Notes: generated by a model from the sequence alone, not told the origin. A stretch of DNA of 64,000 nt from Pasteuria penetrans (GCF_900538055.1 NZ_UZAC03000001.1:1240001-1304000), one strand, 5' to 3'. Positions 1-9,860 are shown, counted from the stretch's first letter. Numbers and translations are program-made.

Positions 1-215
1 GACCCTTTAGGTCATACTTCGATTATAGGGATGTTGCTTCGAGTTCCAGTGGCCTCCTCCAGTGGATCTCCCACTAAAGTTCTCATCTAACTGTCCTCCG
101 CAGGATGAGTCAGCCCCTTCGCTCCACTTCCATTACAGAAGCTTCCACACTACTATGAGCTGATCCGACTTCGTGCACGGAACCTCGGTTTATCCTCGGG
201 GAATTACATAGAAGA
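1..215 (-). mobile_element. Group II intron relic, internal fragment
   Basis: On the minus strand this stretch is nearly identical to 17796-18010, the part of a group II intron relic just upstream of its domain V. It differs by scattered substitutions and lacks a short internal duplication (an extra 'gagatc...ggaggagatc' block) present in the other copy. Domains V and VI would lie before base 1, so the relic continues outside the window. No reverse transcriptase can be read. The intron assignment rests on the better preserved copy. Confidence 0.7.
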
Positions 216-726
216 AAACTTTGGAATTTGTACAATGATCTCATCCTAATTAACAAAAAACTTTTACAGAGCAGGCGTCATCTATCGAAAATAAAGAAAT
301 CAGTGGGATCCTCCTGATCCGTTCGGTACAGAGAAGGGGTTGTGTCTACACACTATTCATTTTTCCCGAAAAGTACAATGAAAACTCCAGATCCATATTA
401 AGAATGTAACATATTCAATTTTAAATTCATTTATACTGAACAAAACCATTGCGGTATGGGTATGCTGATTCAATTCCTTCCGTTGTCTTTTTTATTATGA
501 AACACAAAAAAATAGGACCATCTTAGGTCCCCCTGATTCCGTAACCATTAAAGTATGGAGACCCTGGTTCTATGGGGAGGTTGGCTGGGAGACCAGCCCT
601 CCCCGATGGTATTGGATATCGGGATAAAGTAGGAACCTCCTTTCCTCCCAATCTCCATATTATTTATATTAAAAATTGAGGGGGAAGGAAAAAAACAGGA
701 ACGGGTTTTCTGACCATACAAATTAC
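216..726. other. Gene-free AT-rich spacer
   Basis: About 510 bases between the intron relic and the left end of the IS1182-like element. Short open frames are present but lack ribosome binding sites and show no recognisable protein features. I see no gene, RNA or clear repeat here. Confidence 0.5.
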
Positions 727-999
727 TGGTGCTGGTGCCGTTAAAAAGGTTCACAATTGTTTCCTGAGGTTCGAATAAAAATGGAAAGTGGGCTTTTGCG
801 GATTCATAAAAATAACTACATAAACTTTTATGAAATCATACTATCTATAGAAGCTCGGTTCCCTAATTATGGTTAGGTTACCGATATTATAATAATATTC
901 CGAATATATAGTCAAAATAGGATATGACCCCACCTTCCTTACGTACATTCGAAACAACTTTATATGTATTACCTGAAAAATACCCTCAAAGAAACTTGA

Positions 1000-1068
1000 A
1001 GACCATCTGTTATTCCTATACAATCCTCTTTATACCCACTATAAAGGGAGGTTGATAACAGATGGTCT
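1000..1068 (+). promoter_or_regulatory. Hairpin covering the transposase start codon
   Basis: Bases 1000-1013 and 1055-1068 are perfect 14-bp inverted repeats. The 3' arm contains the ATG (1062-1064), and the Shine-Dalgarno sequence aagggagg (1044-1051) lies in the loop. In a read-through transcript this stem would bury the start codon. Insertion sequences often use such structures to stop transposase translation from outside promoters; that role is inferred here. Confidence 0.5.
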
Positions 1069-2738
1069 CAGGGTATTGTACCATAGAACAGTCGAACTTG
1101 GAAGGGGTAGAGGAATGGATTGAATGCTTCGCGGATAAGTGGCGCTGGTGTTCCACCAAGGAAGAAATTAAACTTGCAACCCTTTGCGAGTATTATGAGA
1201 AACATGCTTCATGGTACAAGGAAACATATGCCGATTATCATAATACTATCGGTCAACCCTGCAAGGATATCCTTTTTACCATAATCCTGGAGTCCATTAA
1301 AGAAACCTTTGGGTGGACAGACAGGGAATTGATCGAACGTATTCCACGGGAAGGAGTGTTCTTTGAAGCTCTGGGGGGCAAAAAAGGAAAGCCCCTTATA
1401 GGTAGGAGAACATTATACGAAGGCAGAAAACGGTTGTTGGCATACGAGGAGAAAACAAAATGCAATGTTACACGGGACTCCTTTCAGCACTTCACCACCT
1501 TCCAAAAGTCAATAGTAGGTATGACATCCACCTGCCGTAGAATGGATAGCACGCTAATCAACAGCAACATAAGGAAATTGACCCGTAATGACGTGATCTA
1601 TCTGGTGGCAAAAAATGTGGTTTGTATCTCGGCTGAACTCCTGATTCCCCTCCCCGCGGAGTGGGGGGTTTTTCTGGAGAAGGGGTGCAAACTAACAGAC
1701 ATCGATAGTCGGCAATCATTGGGCTATCAGCCTCCCCTTCCCCCCAAAAAAGGAGCAACAGCAAGGGATCATAGGACTGCAGAGCTAATTGGGGTTTGCT
1801 TGGCTGTAAGGGAACAGGTCTCCCACTATGACAACATCAGATCAACCAAGGAGTATGCATTGCTGGAAAGGGTGATCTGGGAACAAACTGAGGAGGATGA
1901 ACAAGGAAATCTCAGGATGCTCTCCAAGGTGCGTTCTGGTAGTCTACAAAGCCCTTATGATCCTGATGCTCAGTACAGGAAGAAGAACAAACAGGAATGT
2001 TGGGGATATTCCGGACAAATCGTAGAGGATCGTGATGGAGAGAAGGGAGTAAGCCTAATTTCCTTCTTTGATATGAAAGGTTCCCTTCATCCAGATACGG
2101 CCTTTGCGAAGGAGTACATAGAAACATGGGTTCCCCATGATGGAATGCGGTTGTGTGCCGATGGGGGGTACTACAGCCATGAGATAAGCGAACTTGCCCA
2201 ATCAAAGGGTATTTCGCTATGCTTCACCAATATGACGGGCCGAAGGGAGAACCCCGATAAATTGAGGGCAAGCACGTTTGTGCGAGACAAAAGAACAAAG
2301 GAAATTACACGGTGCGTGGCAAACAAGGAACCCGAGAACAGCCAGTACAAACCAGGGAGAAAACCAGGGAGCGGGACCAGTGTGGCTTATTTCAACGGGG
2401 AGGATTGCAAGAAGTGCCCCTTTGCGGATCAGTGCATTGGCAAACTCAACAAAACAGGGGGAAGAACCATAAGATTAACCGACCGAACGTACTCGGCGGC
2501 GGAGCAAAGAGATCAATTGGAGGAGACAAAATATAGGGAAGCAGGGAACAGTCGTGCGGCCATTGAGGGCGTTTGCTCCGCACTAAAAAATGCTTACGGA
2601 GCTCGCCGACTTAAGGTGCGTGGTGAACGAAGAGCTAGGTTGACAATGTTCGCAAAGTGTGTAGCGTATAACACATCTCAAGTCTCCGAATATATAGTAA
2701 AATTTATAAGAATAAGAAGGAGAGAAGTCATATCGTGA
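1062..2738 (+). CDS. IS1182-family transposase
   Basis: DDE-type transposase of 558 residues, apparently full length for the long IS1182 group. The catalytic pattern is visible: RMDSTLINSNI near residue 160 (first Asp), CADGGYYSHE near residue 365 (second Asp, with the GY context usual for this family), and AAIEGVCSALKNAYGARRL near residue 505 (the Glu in the C-terminal helix). A Cys-rich segment (CKKCPFADQC) lies before the Glu region. The start is chosen for the aagggagg ribosome site 10 bases upstream. The reading frame is intact, so this copy could be active. A 5'-truncated, frameshifted copy lies inverted at 20661-22277, and a fragment of a relative at 37720-38230. Confidence 0.88.
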   Translation: MVSGYCTIEQSNLEGVEEWIECFADKWRWCSTKEEIKLATLCEYYEKHASWYKETYADYHNTIGQPCKDILFTIILESIKETFGWTDRELIERIPREGVFFEALGGKKGKPLIGRRTLYEGRKRLLAYEEKTKCNVTRDSFQHFTTFQKSIVGMTSTCRRMDSTLINSNIRKLTRNDVIYLVAKNVVCISAELLIPLPAEWGVFLEKGCKLTDIDSRQSLGYQPPLPPKKGATARDHRTAELIGVCLAVREQVSHYDNIRSTKEYALLERVIWEQTEEDEQGNLRMLSKVRSGSLQSPYDPDAQYRKKNKQECWGYSGQIVEDRDGEKGVSLISFFDMKGSLHPDTAFAKEYIETWVPHDGMRLCADGGYYSHEISELAQSKGISLCFTNMTGRRENPDKLRASTFVRDKRTKEITRCVANKEPENSQYKPGRKPGSGTSVAYFNGEDCKKCPFADQCIGKLNKTGGRTIRLTDRTYSAAEQRDQLEETKYREAGNSRAAIEGVCSALKNAYGARRLKVRGERRARLTMFAKCVAYNTSQVSEYIVKFIRIRRREVIS

Positions 2739-3083
2739 TGAGCATATCTAATAATTTAAAAAATTCATAAAATAATCGGAACTATAGGCCGGTCTATTTG
2801 GCGTGCCAAGGTGTGCGGAATAGGGCATTCATTTCCGCGCTCATGGGTTCAAAAACCGAGTTTCCATGGTTATAGTAGAAATCCAACCATAATCGTTACG
2901 TTTCACACATATCCAGTCCAAAACATTCATACTATTCAATTTTTTATTTACATTACAAATTATCCATACATATTATACAGAAGTAATTCATTAACTAATA
3001 GCAATCAATATATATCATTTTGAAATATAATTAATATCGGAAAAAACCAAATCAACTGACTTTTAATTCCAGCACCAGCACCA

Positions 3084-3461
3084 TTAATAAGAAAACCAGT
3101 AAAAAATTCGGATACAGGTTCCCCAGAAGGGCCCCAAAATAGGGCTAAAGATCCCCCGGGGAGAAAAGGTACACACCCGTTCGAACACTGCCCAAACCAA
3201 GGTACTTCCCCAGTACAATCTCCTATACTCCAACCACGAAATCGAAGAAATCAATATTCCTAACATATAAATTCATATTTAATGTATACATAAAAAGGAA
3301 ATATAAATAGCTTGATTCATAAAAATATTATATAAAATTTACTTAAATAAAAATTTGTCCCCTCTGTCCTTGGCTACCCCCATGAATAGGTTAAAATGGG
3401 CTAACAAATCGCTCCCTTCCCACTATCATAACCATTTTAACCTAATTTTTGTAAAAATTTT
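3084..3461. other. Gene-free spacer with a fragment of dispersed repeat R4
   Basis: No gene seen. Bases about 3136-3190 resemble 18455-18512: a run of 'ggctaaagatccccc', then a short gap, then 'cacacccgttcgaacactgccc'. This marks a dispersed repeat (called R4 here) that also occurs as two half-copies at 18400-18512. Confidence 0.4.
3387..3444 (-). terminator. Possible hairpin terminator after the methyltransferase
   Basis: A perfect 13-bp inverted repeat (taggttaaaatgg at 3387-3399 and its complement at 3432-3444) lies just past the stop of the minus-strand gene at 3462. The loop is long (32 bases) and no U-run follows on the minus strand, so it may be only a transcript-stabilising hairpin. 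Confidence 0.3.
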
Positions 3462-4178
3462 CTAATATGCTTTCCCAACATGTCGTTTCACTATCCTCAC
3501 CAACACCCAGCGACTTTCCTCAACGATTTCCCGATACTGTTCCTCCACTACAAAAATGCTCCTCAAATCATCCAAAAACGGATAATGATCAAAATCATCA
3601 ATCAATACCAGGGACCCCTCACGTAGGAAGGGTGTGAGGAGCGGGTAGGCGAGTCCCCTACCATCACCATTAGGACCATCGACTATCAAAATATCCACAC
3701 CATTGGATTCCCAATTCAGGGTGTGCAAATTTCCGTAGAAAACATTTTTTATAGTATAGTTGTGATATTCCCTCGCCAATAATGGATGACCCAATGTAGG
3801 CCAGCGCTCCATCGCCAGATCGGGTTCTGCGAAAAGCAACTTTCTCTCCACATCCGTAACCTGTTGTAGGGGTAGAAGGTGTACCTGAATCCGGCCCTCT
3901 CCATCCTCCAACGTACCCTTCAATGATTCTACATTTTCCCTATGGTGGCTCAATGTTCTCACACATATATCGAGCAATTCTAACTTTAATAACGATTGAA
4001 AAAATAACGTGGACTGTCCTCCACCCAATTCAACAATCTGATAGGGTTGCTCCCGCCGTTCCACACGACGAATGAGATGAACCAACGCACTCTTAGCTAT
4101 CTCCCTCTCAGTGTAACCGGGGGCCCCTTCAACCCCCACCGAATCCCTCAGGGCACATTCAATATCACGTACAATCAT
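3462..4178 (-). CDS. Class I SAM-dependent methyltransferase-like protein
   Basis: About 238 residues. The N-terminal half carries IVELGGGQST, a glycine-rich loop typical of SAM binding. VDILIVDGPNG and LVLIDD further on fit strands 4-5 of a Rossmann methyltransferase. The likely start is the ATG at 4178, which overlaps the upstream glycosyltransferase stop as ATGA and sits behind gggaggaagat (4181-4191). A longer reading from 4193 is open but less likely. It is the last gene of the glycosylation island and is translationally coupled to the GT2 gene. This mirrors the neighbouring GT2-methyltransferase fusion, although the two methyltransferase parts do not look alike. Its role is probably to methylate a sugar on the glycan; the substrate cannot be read from sequence. 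Confidence 0.65.
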   Translation of the reverse strand: MIVRDIECALRDSVGVEGAPGYTEREIAKSALVHLIRRVERREQPYQIVELGGGQSTLFFQSLLKLELLDICVRTLSHHRENVESLKGTLEDGEGRIQVHLLPLQQVTDVERKLLFAEPDLAMERWPTLGHPLLAREYHNYTIKNVFYGNLHTLNWESNGVDILIVDGPNGDGRGLAYPLLTPFLREGSLVLIDDFDHYPFLDDLRSIFVVEEQYREIVEESRWVLVRIVKRHVGKAY

Positions 4179-4912
4179 GTATCTTCCTCCCAAGGAATAA
4201 GATTAGGATTTTCATCTAATATAGAATCATACTGTTCTTTGATTCCGTACTGTGCATCGGGATCCAAACGTCGATAACGCTCATATTTCTCTCTCCTATC
4301 CTCCGAACGAGCCCACCCATAATGGCGTATACGTGCCGAATGGAAACGATAGGGAAGAAGTAAGACGTTGAAAGGAAAACGACCACAGTGTTGGGGGGTA
4401 TTCCTCCAAATATAAGTAAAATTAGGCAAATAACGAATAAGATAGGGCCGGGGAAAACGATGGGCACACCACAGGGGATCATCCCGATAATGCTTTTCAT
4501 CCCACATATCATACAAACGAAAATAAATAACATGGAAATCGTTCTGATTCAACCATTTGTGCTTGTTATCAAAAAATGACGGATCCAAAACTTCATCCGC
4601 ATCCAAATTCAAAATCCATTCAGGTTGTAGAGCAATGGTTGCCTCCCATTGCTGTTCCCTAAGAGTAACTTCATTACCAAACTTTGGAATCGGATTGGAA
4701 TGGATATACAAAGGAATCCCGGACAAAAGTTCCTCACACACCGCCACGGTATGATCTGTACTACCATCATCGATAATAACCGCGGCATCCACCCACTCAC
4801 GATGGGCCATCAAAACCTTTCTTAGATAACGATCCGCTTCATTGTGTACAATCATCGATAAAACCAACTTGGGACAGGAACCATTTTCCCCTACTTCTCT
4901 ATTTTCTCTCAT
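4175..4912 (-). CDS. Family 2 glycosyltransferase
   Basis: GT-A fold transferase of about 245 residues. Near the N-terminus it has LSMIVHNEADRYL, a typical GT2 opening, then AAVIIDDGSTD (nucleotide-sugar binding) and LNLDADEVLD, which holds the metal-binding DXD. The rest (RLYDMWDE, QHCGRFPF, HYGWARSEDR) is closely shared with the N-terminal half of the next gene, 4998-6353, so the two are paralogues. The ATG at 4912 has ggggga 11 bases upstream and is preferred to a GTG at 4939. It sits between the GT2-methyltransferase fusion and a separate methyltransferase in the same direction. Likely a sugar transferase for a spore-surface glycan; donor and acceptor unknown. Confidence 0.8.
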   Translation of the reverse strand: MRENREVGENGSCPKLVLSMIVHNEADRYLRKVLMAHREWVDAAVIIDDGSTDHTVAVCEELLSGIPLYIHSNPIPKFGNEVTLREQQWEATIALQPEWILNLDADEVLDPSFFDNKHKWLNQNDFHVIYFRLYDMWDEKHYRDDPLWCAHRFPRPYLIRYLPNFTYIWRNTPQHCGRFPFNVLLLPYRFHSARIRHYGWARSEDRREKYERYRRLDPDAQYGIKEQYDSILDENPNLIPWEEDT

Positions 4913-4997
4913 CGCACAAAGCCATCCCCCATGAATCACCTTATCCTTATATTTATTAAATAATTTCCTACTTGTAAATCGCCACTGGAACTAGCCA

Positions 4998-6353
4998 TCA
5001 CAAACCCAAACAGTCGGCCAAATTCCATTCCCGCATATCCATCTCGCCCATCTTTGCATAAACAACCAATGCTTGTTCCCCGCCCCACATACTCCCTGGT
5101 ACGTTTGCACAATCCTTCACCCGAAACACAACCAACTGCGCTCCCCCAATCTGAAAGGGAAAGGTGGTATAGTCCAAACGACACTGGTGTTCTAAAGGTA
5201 GCCTATTCATAGAAAATGATACTAAAATAACAAGATACTTAACCGTATTAAGTAATATATCATGTACAACCTTAATTGGTTCATGAAAAAGATGCAACAC
5301 ATGCGAAGCAAAGACAACATCATACATATCAGGTAACTCCCGTAGATCACAAACAACAAAATCGCAAGAACCATATTGCCGTTTTGCCTTCCCTATGGCC
5401 CGTTCCGCAAAATCCACTCCCACACAACATGCTTCGGGGAACGCTTGACTCCAGATATTGGTGGCCTCCCCGGACGCACAACCTACATCACAAAGGGTCA
5501 GTTTACCATTCTCCAGATTCTCCTTAATGCGCTGTGGTAACATTCCCAAAGCCAACCGCCCATGAAAAGCTACCTGTTCAGGACCCCCGTTAGGTACCCA
5601 ATCTGTTTTGAAACGATGTTCCCAATACGCACGACTATTGAGGACGGGTTCTTCTGCCAAGGGCATAAGACGGGGGTTTTCATCTAGGATCGACTCATAC
5701 TGAGACTTGAAACCATATCGTGCATCCTTATCCAACTCCTTATATCGCGCATACTTTCGTTGTCGATCCTCGGGACTAGCCCATCCGTAATGAAGAACAC
5801 GGGCCGAATGGGTACAATAGGGAAAATGTAAAATATCAAGGGGGAATCGGCCACAATGTTGAGCCACATCCTTCCATTTATAACAAGGTTTCTCCTTATA
5901 ACGTACTAGAAAGGGTCGATAAATCTTATGAGCATTCCAATGAATATCTTCACGATAATGATCCTCATCCCACATATCATACAAACGAAAATACACCGCA
6001 TCATAATCCTTCTGTCCTAAAACACCATCCATCGTGTCCAGGAAGGAGGACTCCAGAATCTCATCCGCGTCCAAATTCAGAATCCAATGGGGTTGTAATT
6101 CAATCGTAGCTTCCCATTGCTGACGGCGGAGGGAAACCTCATTGGCAAAACGGGATTGTTCATTGAGGATGAGGGTGAGGGGAATGGACTGAAAGACATC
6201 CCGACATATTTCCACGCTGGAATCCGTGCTCGCATCATCAATAATCACGGCGGCATCCACAAAACGGCGATTGGCCAGTAAAACGCGTTCCAGATGACGG
6301 TCCGCTTCATTGCGTACAACCATGGAGAGGACTATCCGGGGTCGCGATAACAT
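4998..6353 (-). CDS. GT2 glycosyltransferase fused to a methyltransferase
   Basis: Two-domain protein of 451 residues. Residues 1-225 are a GT2 domain (VLSMVVRNEADRHL, VIIDDASTD, LNLDADEILE with the DXD) and are paralogous to the whole of the next gene downstream. Residues about 240-400 are a class I SAM methyltransferase with LCDVGCASGEATN as the SAM loop, followed by CCVGVDFAERAIG and the acidic-aromatic DVVFASHVLHLF. The frame is continuous through the joint, and aaggggtaatgg precedes the ATG. Fusion suggests that one sugar is transferred and then methylated by a single enzyme. It lies in the middle of the glycosylation island, 279 bases after the GT4-like gene. Confidence 0.8.
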   Translation of the reverse strand: MLSRPRIVLSMVVRNEADRHLERVLLANRRFVDAAVIIDDASTDSSVEICRDVFQSIPLTLILNEQSRFANEVSLRRQQWEATIELQPHWILNLDADEILESSFLDTMDGVLGQKDYDAVYFRLYDMWDEDHYREDIHWNAHKIYRPFLVRYKEKPCYKWKDVAQHCGRFPLDILHFPYCTHSARVLHYGWASPEDRQRKYARYKELDKDARYGFKSQYESILDENPRLMPLAEEPVLNSRAYWEHRFKTDWVPNGGPEQVAFHGRLALGMLPQRIKENLENGKLTLCDVGCASGEATNIWSQAFPEACCVGVDFAERAIGKAKRQYGSCDFVVCDLRELPDMYDVVFASHVLHLFHEPIKVVHDILLNTVKYLVILVSFSMNRLPLEHQCRLDYTTFPFQIGGAQLVVFRVKDCANVPGSMWGGEQALVVYAKMGEMDMREWNLADCLGL

Positions 6354-6631
6354 ACCATTACCCCTTCATATACATATAATTATATATAATTACACATATT
6401 ATTATTTTAAAAATAATAATAATAAAAATATAAGGAAAATTCCCCAAGAATCCTGCTAACCATTTCGCTGTTCGTAGGTAACTCCCCCACCCTACCTATA
6501 TTCCCCATTCATACCCTATGGAGAATCTCATCCATGAATCCCTCCTCCGTCTACAAGTTCATCCCAATAGGGTCGCAATTCCACCAAATAATCAAAAAAA
6601 TGAGACCCCTGCCCGCCCCGAGGGAGAGATC

Positions 6632-7771
6632 TTATAGGAAGTGGGCAGGAATATAAAGATGCTGAGGCCCCCCTGTAGCTCCATGGCGATGCCTTGCACC
6701 GTACAAGACATCCTGCAAACCAACAACGGGGCTCTGCTGCCCCCTATGAAGAGCCCAGATACACCGCATCGACACGAGAAGGGTGTGAATTCGTACCCCC
6801 CAGCTCTCCCTCTCAGCATAGACTTTCCGTTGCCGAACCATCCTCGGATCCTGTTTTTCCTCCCAACCCTGCCGGAGGGCCTGCTCCCATTCTTCTACCG
6901 TTTCTGCTGTAATTACATGGGGACAATCGAGCGCCTCCTGAATCGGTGTAGAAACTACGGATAGACCTGCAGCAAGGTATTCATACATCTTGATGGGCGA
7001 GCTACTATGGGTCATTGCCCGTACCTCAAAGGGAATAATACCCACATCAAACTGTCCAACGTAGGCGGGTAGATCGTAATAGGACTTTTTCCCGAGAAAG
7101 ATCACATTGGAAAACGGGCGCAACAACTCCCGGACCCCTATATGATCGGGACCAATGAAAACCCACGTACCCACATCGAGATTCCTAACGATCCCCTGCA
7201 AAAGTTTATGATCAATCCATGTCGAAAGGGAACCCATGAAACCAATGATGGGTCTCGGTACACTCAGTAATTCCTGCGGACAAGGTTGTTGACCGGCAGA
7301 GTGAAAATGTTCCGTATCGGCCGCATTAGCTAAACGTAAAATATGTTCTTGTTTGGGAAACTGTTCGCAAAGCAACCGATGCAGGCGCTGACTGACAACT
7401 GTGACTAGGGAGGCCCCATTCACTTCCCTAACAAAATCTTCATTACCCCAAACTGAAAATTCGTCCGTCATCTCATCCATACAATCGAAAACAAAGCTAT
7501 CGGCACGAAATATATTCTGGAAACGGCTGTGTGAGGGATGCGTAACCCAGAGAAACGTTGGTTGCGGGGAAGGGGGGATGGCATAGGGGAGACCAACCAC
7601 TTTCACACCATCCCTAATCTGTACCCGACTGTCTGTTCGATTGTACTCGAAAAAAATCGCCTCCTCCCCCGCTGCGGCCAACGCTCGGAAAATCTGTTGA
7701 GGGCGCTGAAAAACCGCCTCCTGCTCATCCTCTCCCTCCCAGGCAATGAGCGGCGGATAAATCCAACGCAT
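6632..7771 (-). CDS. GT4-like (GT-B fold) glycosyltransferase
   Basis: 379 residues. The N-terminal half begins with an RPQQIFRALA segment, as in GT-B transferases that scan a partner sugar. The C-terminal half has PIIGFMGSLS, then SPIKMYEYLAAGLSVVSTP, which holds the conserved Glu that contacts the nucleotide sugar in GT4 enzymes. The last 40 or so residues after ESWGVRIHTLL have no clear family match and may be a read-through tail. The ATG lies 9 bases after ggaggt, and the gene starts only 7 bases past the stop of the TPR glycosyltransferase, so the two are probably cotranscribed. Probable glycan-building role on the spore surface. Confidence 0.75.
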   Translation of the reverse strand: MRWIYPPLIAWEGEDEQEAVFQRPQQIFRALAAAGEEAIFFEYNRTDSRVQIRDGVKVVGLPYAIPPSPQPTFLWVTHPSHSRFQNIFRADSFVFDCMDEMTDEFSVWGNEDFVREVNGASLVTVVSQRLHRLLCEQFPKQEHILRLANAADTEHFHSAGQQPCPQELLSVPRPIIGFMGSLSTWIDHKLLQGIVRNLDVGTWVFIGPDHIGVRELLRPFSNVIFLGKKSYYDLPAYVGQFDVGIIPFEVRAMTHSSSPIKMYEYLAAGLSVVSTPIQEALDCPHVITAETVEEWEQALRQGWEEKQDPRMVRQRKVYAERESWGVRIHTLLVSMRCIWALHRGQQSPVVGLQDVLYGARHRHGATGGPQHLYIPAHFL

Positions 7772-7778
7772 AGCACCC

Positions 7779-9860
7779 TTACCTCCGTTTCCTCTTGCCC
7801 TTTCTATTCGATACCGCCTTCTGTTTCAATTTCCTGGAAGAATTGGATCGCTGGGACCGTTCCGTGCGGTGAGCTACCGGAACTGCTTCCCCGGAGGATG
7901 GGATGAAAACATCCCCCTCTGTGATTCCCCTTGACGCTTCCCCCCGGGGTAAACACCCTGCAATGGATTTCTCCGCTGACTCTGACGATTTTGGGGTCGG
8001 GACAGAACCTTCCGACATTGCATGATCTAGTACCGCGTCCCCCTCTTCCACAGACCCCCCTTCCCGATCAGAGGGTTCCGAGGATGAAATACCGGGCCTA
8101 TCCCTACCACTGGGAATCCCACCGGTGGAGGGGGGTGACACAGAAACATCCGCTGTCTCCTCTCCCTTCATCCATTCTGCCTGAACACGAGAAAACCTTT
8201 CTCCAGAATCTTCCCTATCGGTCCGCAGGATAGCCTTACGGGCCTCCGCAAGCGCCTTTTGTACCTGCTCCCAGGTAGCCGGCCTTCTCCCCCCCTTGTT
8301 TCCCCCCGTGGGTCCCCTCCCTTCTAAGGCATCGGGTTCTACCCTTACCGCATCCTCCTTCACAACAGAGACACCGGGTTCTACCTTTACCACATTTCCT
8401 CCAGAACCCTCCGCTCCCGTAACGTCCTCTGACTTCCTTCGCCACGGTAGTTGGCCCGCCAACCATTCCTTGGACGACTTCAAACCTTCTTTCAGATATC
8501 CCCCCGTATCCTCCTTTCCCATCTGCCACTCCCCAGTCACTCTCTGCAAAAATCCTTCGGGGTCTTCCAAGGGTTTCTCCCCTCCGGAATTCATATCCCT
8601 AGAGTTATTAGAATGATCCTTCTGTGAATCACATTTTTCTTTATGGGAACAAACTGGATCAACTTCATTCATGTCACTATTTTTTGAATTACTAGACTTT
8701 TTCAATGTAGATGGAACCTCACGCGGTGCACCCGGTCCTATCTCAGGTGGAATCATGAAGGGGGACGCCGTACGTTTCCCCTCCCGAGCAGCTTCCCTTT
8801 TTCCAGCAAAGTACTGCTGATTATGCAAAATACTGGGATGAAGAGGATTGTAAACCATGGCCCGATTGTTATGCTCCTCCGCTTTCTCAACATCCCCAAG
8901 TTGATCATAACAAAGACACAGCTGTAGATGAGGCAACCAGGTCCAGGCGGATTGATCTTGGGTACCCATAGTAGCCGGTGGATCGCCCAACTGTGTGGCC
9001 AAGGTATACCAGAAAATAGCCTGCAGTAACTGCCTACTTTGGAAAAAGAAGAGGCCAATCCGACAACACACCTCTGCGCGGGGTTTATCATAGAGAAAAC
9101 TCCGCACCAAGCAATCAAACTCTGGCAGACGCTCGCGCAAATAGCCATAGCACTCTGACATTTTCATACAAGCCTCGACGTTGTCCTCTACCCATCCCTG
9201 CTGTGTATTGAGAAATCGTAAATAATAAACTACTGATTCTTCATAAAAACCATGATCACGCAATTCATTGGCAAAATAATAGAGATCGCGCGGATTGAAA
9301 TCCTCGCCCTTCTCGTCACGACTTCGGTAGATACGGAGATTCCTATCTGTATAGGACTTTTCTTTTTTATGATATATTCCTATATCACTTTGTATGATAT
9401 TACCTGAAACAGCAAGATATTCATGAACAGGACCATGCCAACGAAAACCCCTGTCACGTCGTACCAGCCGATTGCGTCGCAAACTGACAGAAGGCCTACC
9501 TCGATTATCAATACTCAGATGGTACAACATCGCCACACTATCCACCGTAACCGGCAATACCTTCTTTAGCTCCTGCAACTTGACCAAGTCAGCGGATTCT
9601 ATTATGTCATCCGCATCCACCCAGAAAATATACTCTTGTGTAGCTTTGGAAAAGGCAAAATTACGTGCATCAGCAAAGTGATCACACCACGGAAATTCGT
9701 AAATTTTAGCCCCATACTGCTCTGCTATATCCCTCGTTCGGTCCTTAGACCCCGTATCAACCACAATCATCTCATCGACAAAATCCTGCACTCCATCCAA
9801 ACAACGGGCCAGGGTTTTTTCCTCATCCCTCACAATCATACACAAACTGACGGTAATCAC
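7779..9860 (-). CDS. TPR-containing GT2 glycosyltransferase with long disordered tail
   Basis: 693 residues in three parts. Residues 1-200 are a GT2 domain: SLCMIVRDEEKTLARCL, DEMIVVDTGSKDRT and a VDADD metal site. Residues 200-355 look like TPR-type helical repeats (YYFANELRDHGFYEES, LCLCYDQLGDVEKAEEH). Residues about 365-693 are a low-complexity, Glu/Ser/Gly/Pro-rich tail ending in a basic GKRKRR. GT2+TPR enzymes of Bacillus, such as SunS-type and related surface glycosyltransferases, share the first two parts; the tail is unusual. The start is a GTG behind ggggat. It probably glycosylates a protein directly, since TPR modules bind polypeptides; this is inference. Confidence 0.8.
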   Translation of the reverse strand: MITVSLCMIVRDEEKTLARCLDGVQDFVDEMIVVDTGSKDRTRDIAEQYGAKIYEFPWCDHFADARNFAFSKATQEYIFWVDADDIIESADLVKLQELKKVLPVTVDSVAMLYHLSIDNRGRPSVSLRRNRLVRRDRGFRWHGPVHEYLAVSGNIIQSDIGIYHKKEKSYTDRNLRIYRSRDEKGEDFNPRDLYYFANELRDHGFYEESVVYYLRFLNTQQGWVEDNVEACMKMSECYGYLRERLPEFDCLVRSFLYDKPRAEVCCRIGLFFFQSRQLLQAIFWYTLATQLGDPPATMGTQDQSAWTWLPHLQLCLCYDQLGDVEKAEEHNNRAMVYNPLHPSILHNQQYFAGKREAAREGKRTASPFMIPPEIGPGAPREVPSTLKKSSNSKNSDMNEVDPVCSHKEKCDSQKDHSNNSRDMNSGGEKPLEDPEGFLQRVTGEWQMGKEDTGGYLKEGLKSSKEWLAGQLPWRRKSEDVTGAEGSGGNVVKVEPGVSVVKEDAVRVEPDALEGRGPTGGNKGGRRPATWEQVQKALAEARKAILRTDREDSGERFSRVQAEWMKGEETADVSVSPPSTGGIPSGRDRPGISSSEPSDREGGSVEEGDAVLDHAMSEGSVPTPKSSESAEKSIAGCLPRGEASRGITEGDVFIPSSGEAVPVAHRTERSQRSNSSRKLKQKAVSNRKGKRKRR

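Larger units (their letters stand above)
727..3083 (+). mobile_element. IS1182-like insertion sequence, intact copy
   Basis: The left end starts with TGGTGCTGGTGC (727-738) and the right end finishes with its exact reverse complement (3072-3083), a 12-bp terminal inverted repeat. The right boundary is supported independently: in the inverted second copy (20661-22277), similarity stops exactly at the same 12-mer and the flanks then differ. The element holds one transposase gene with about 335 bases of left flank and 345 of right flank. I could not find a convincing target-site duplication. Confidence 0.7.
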
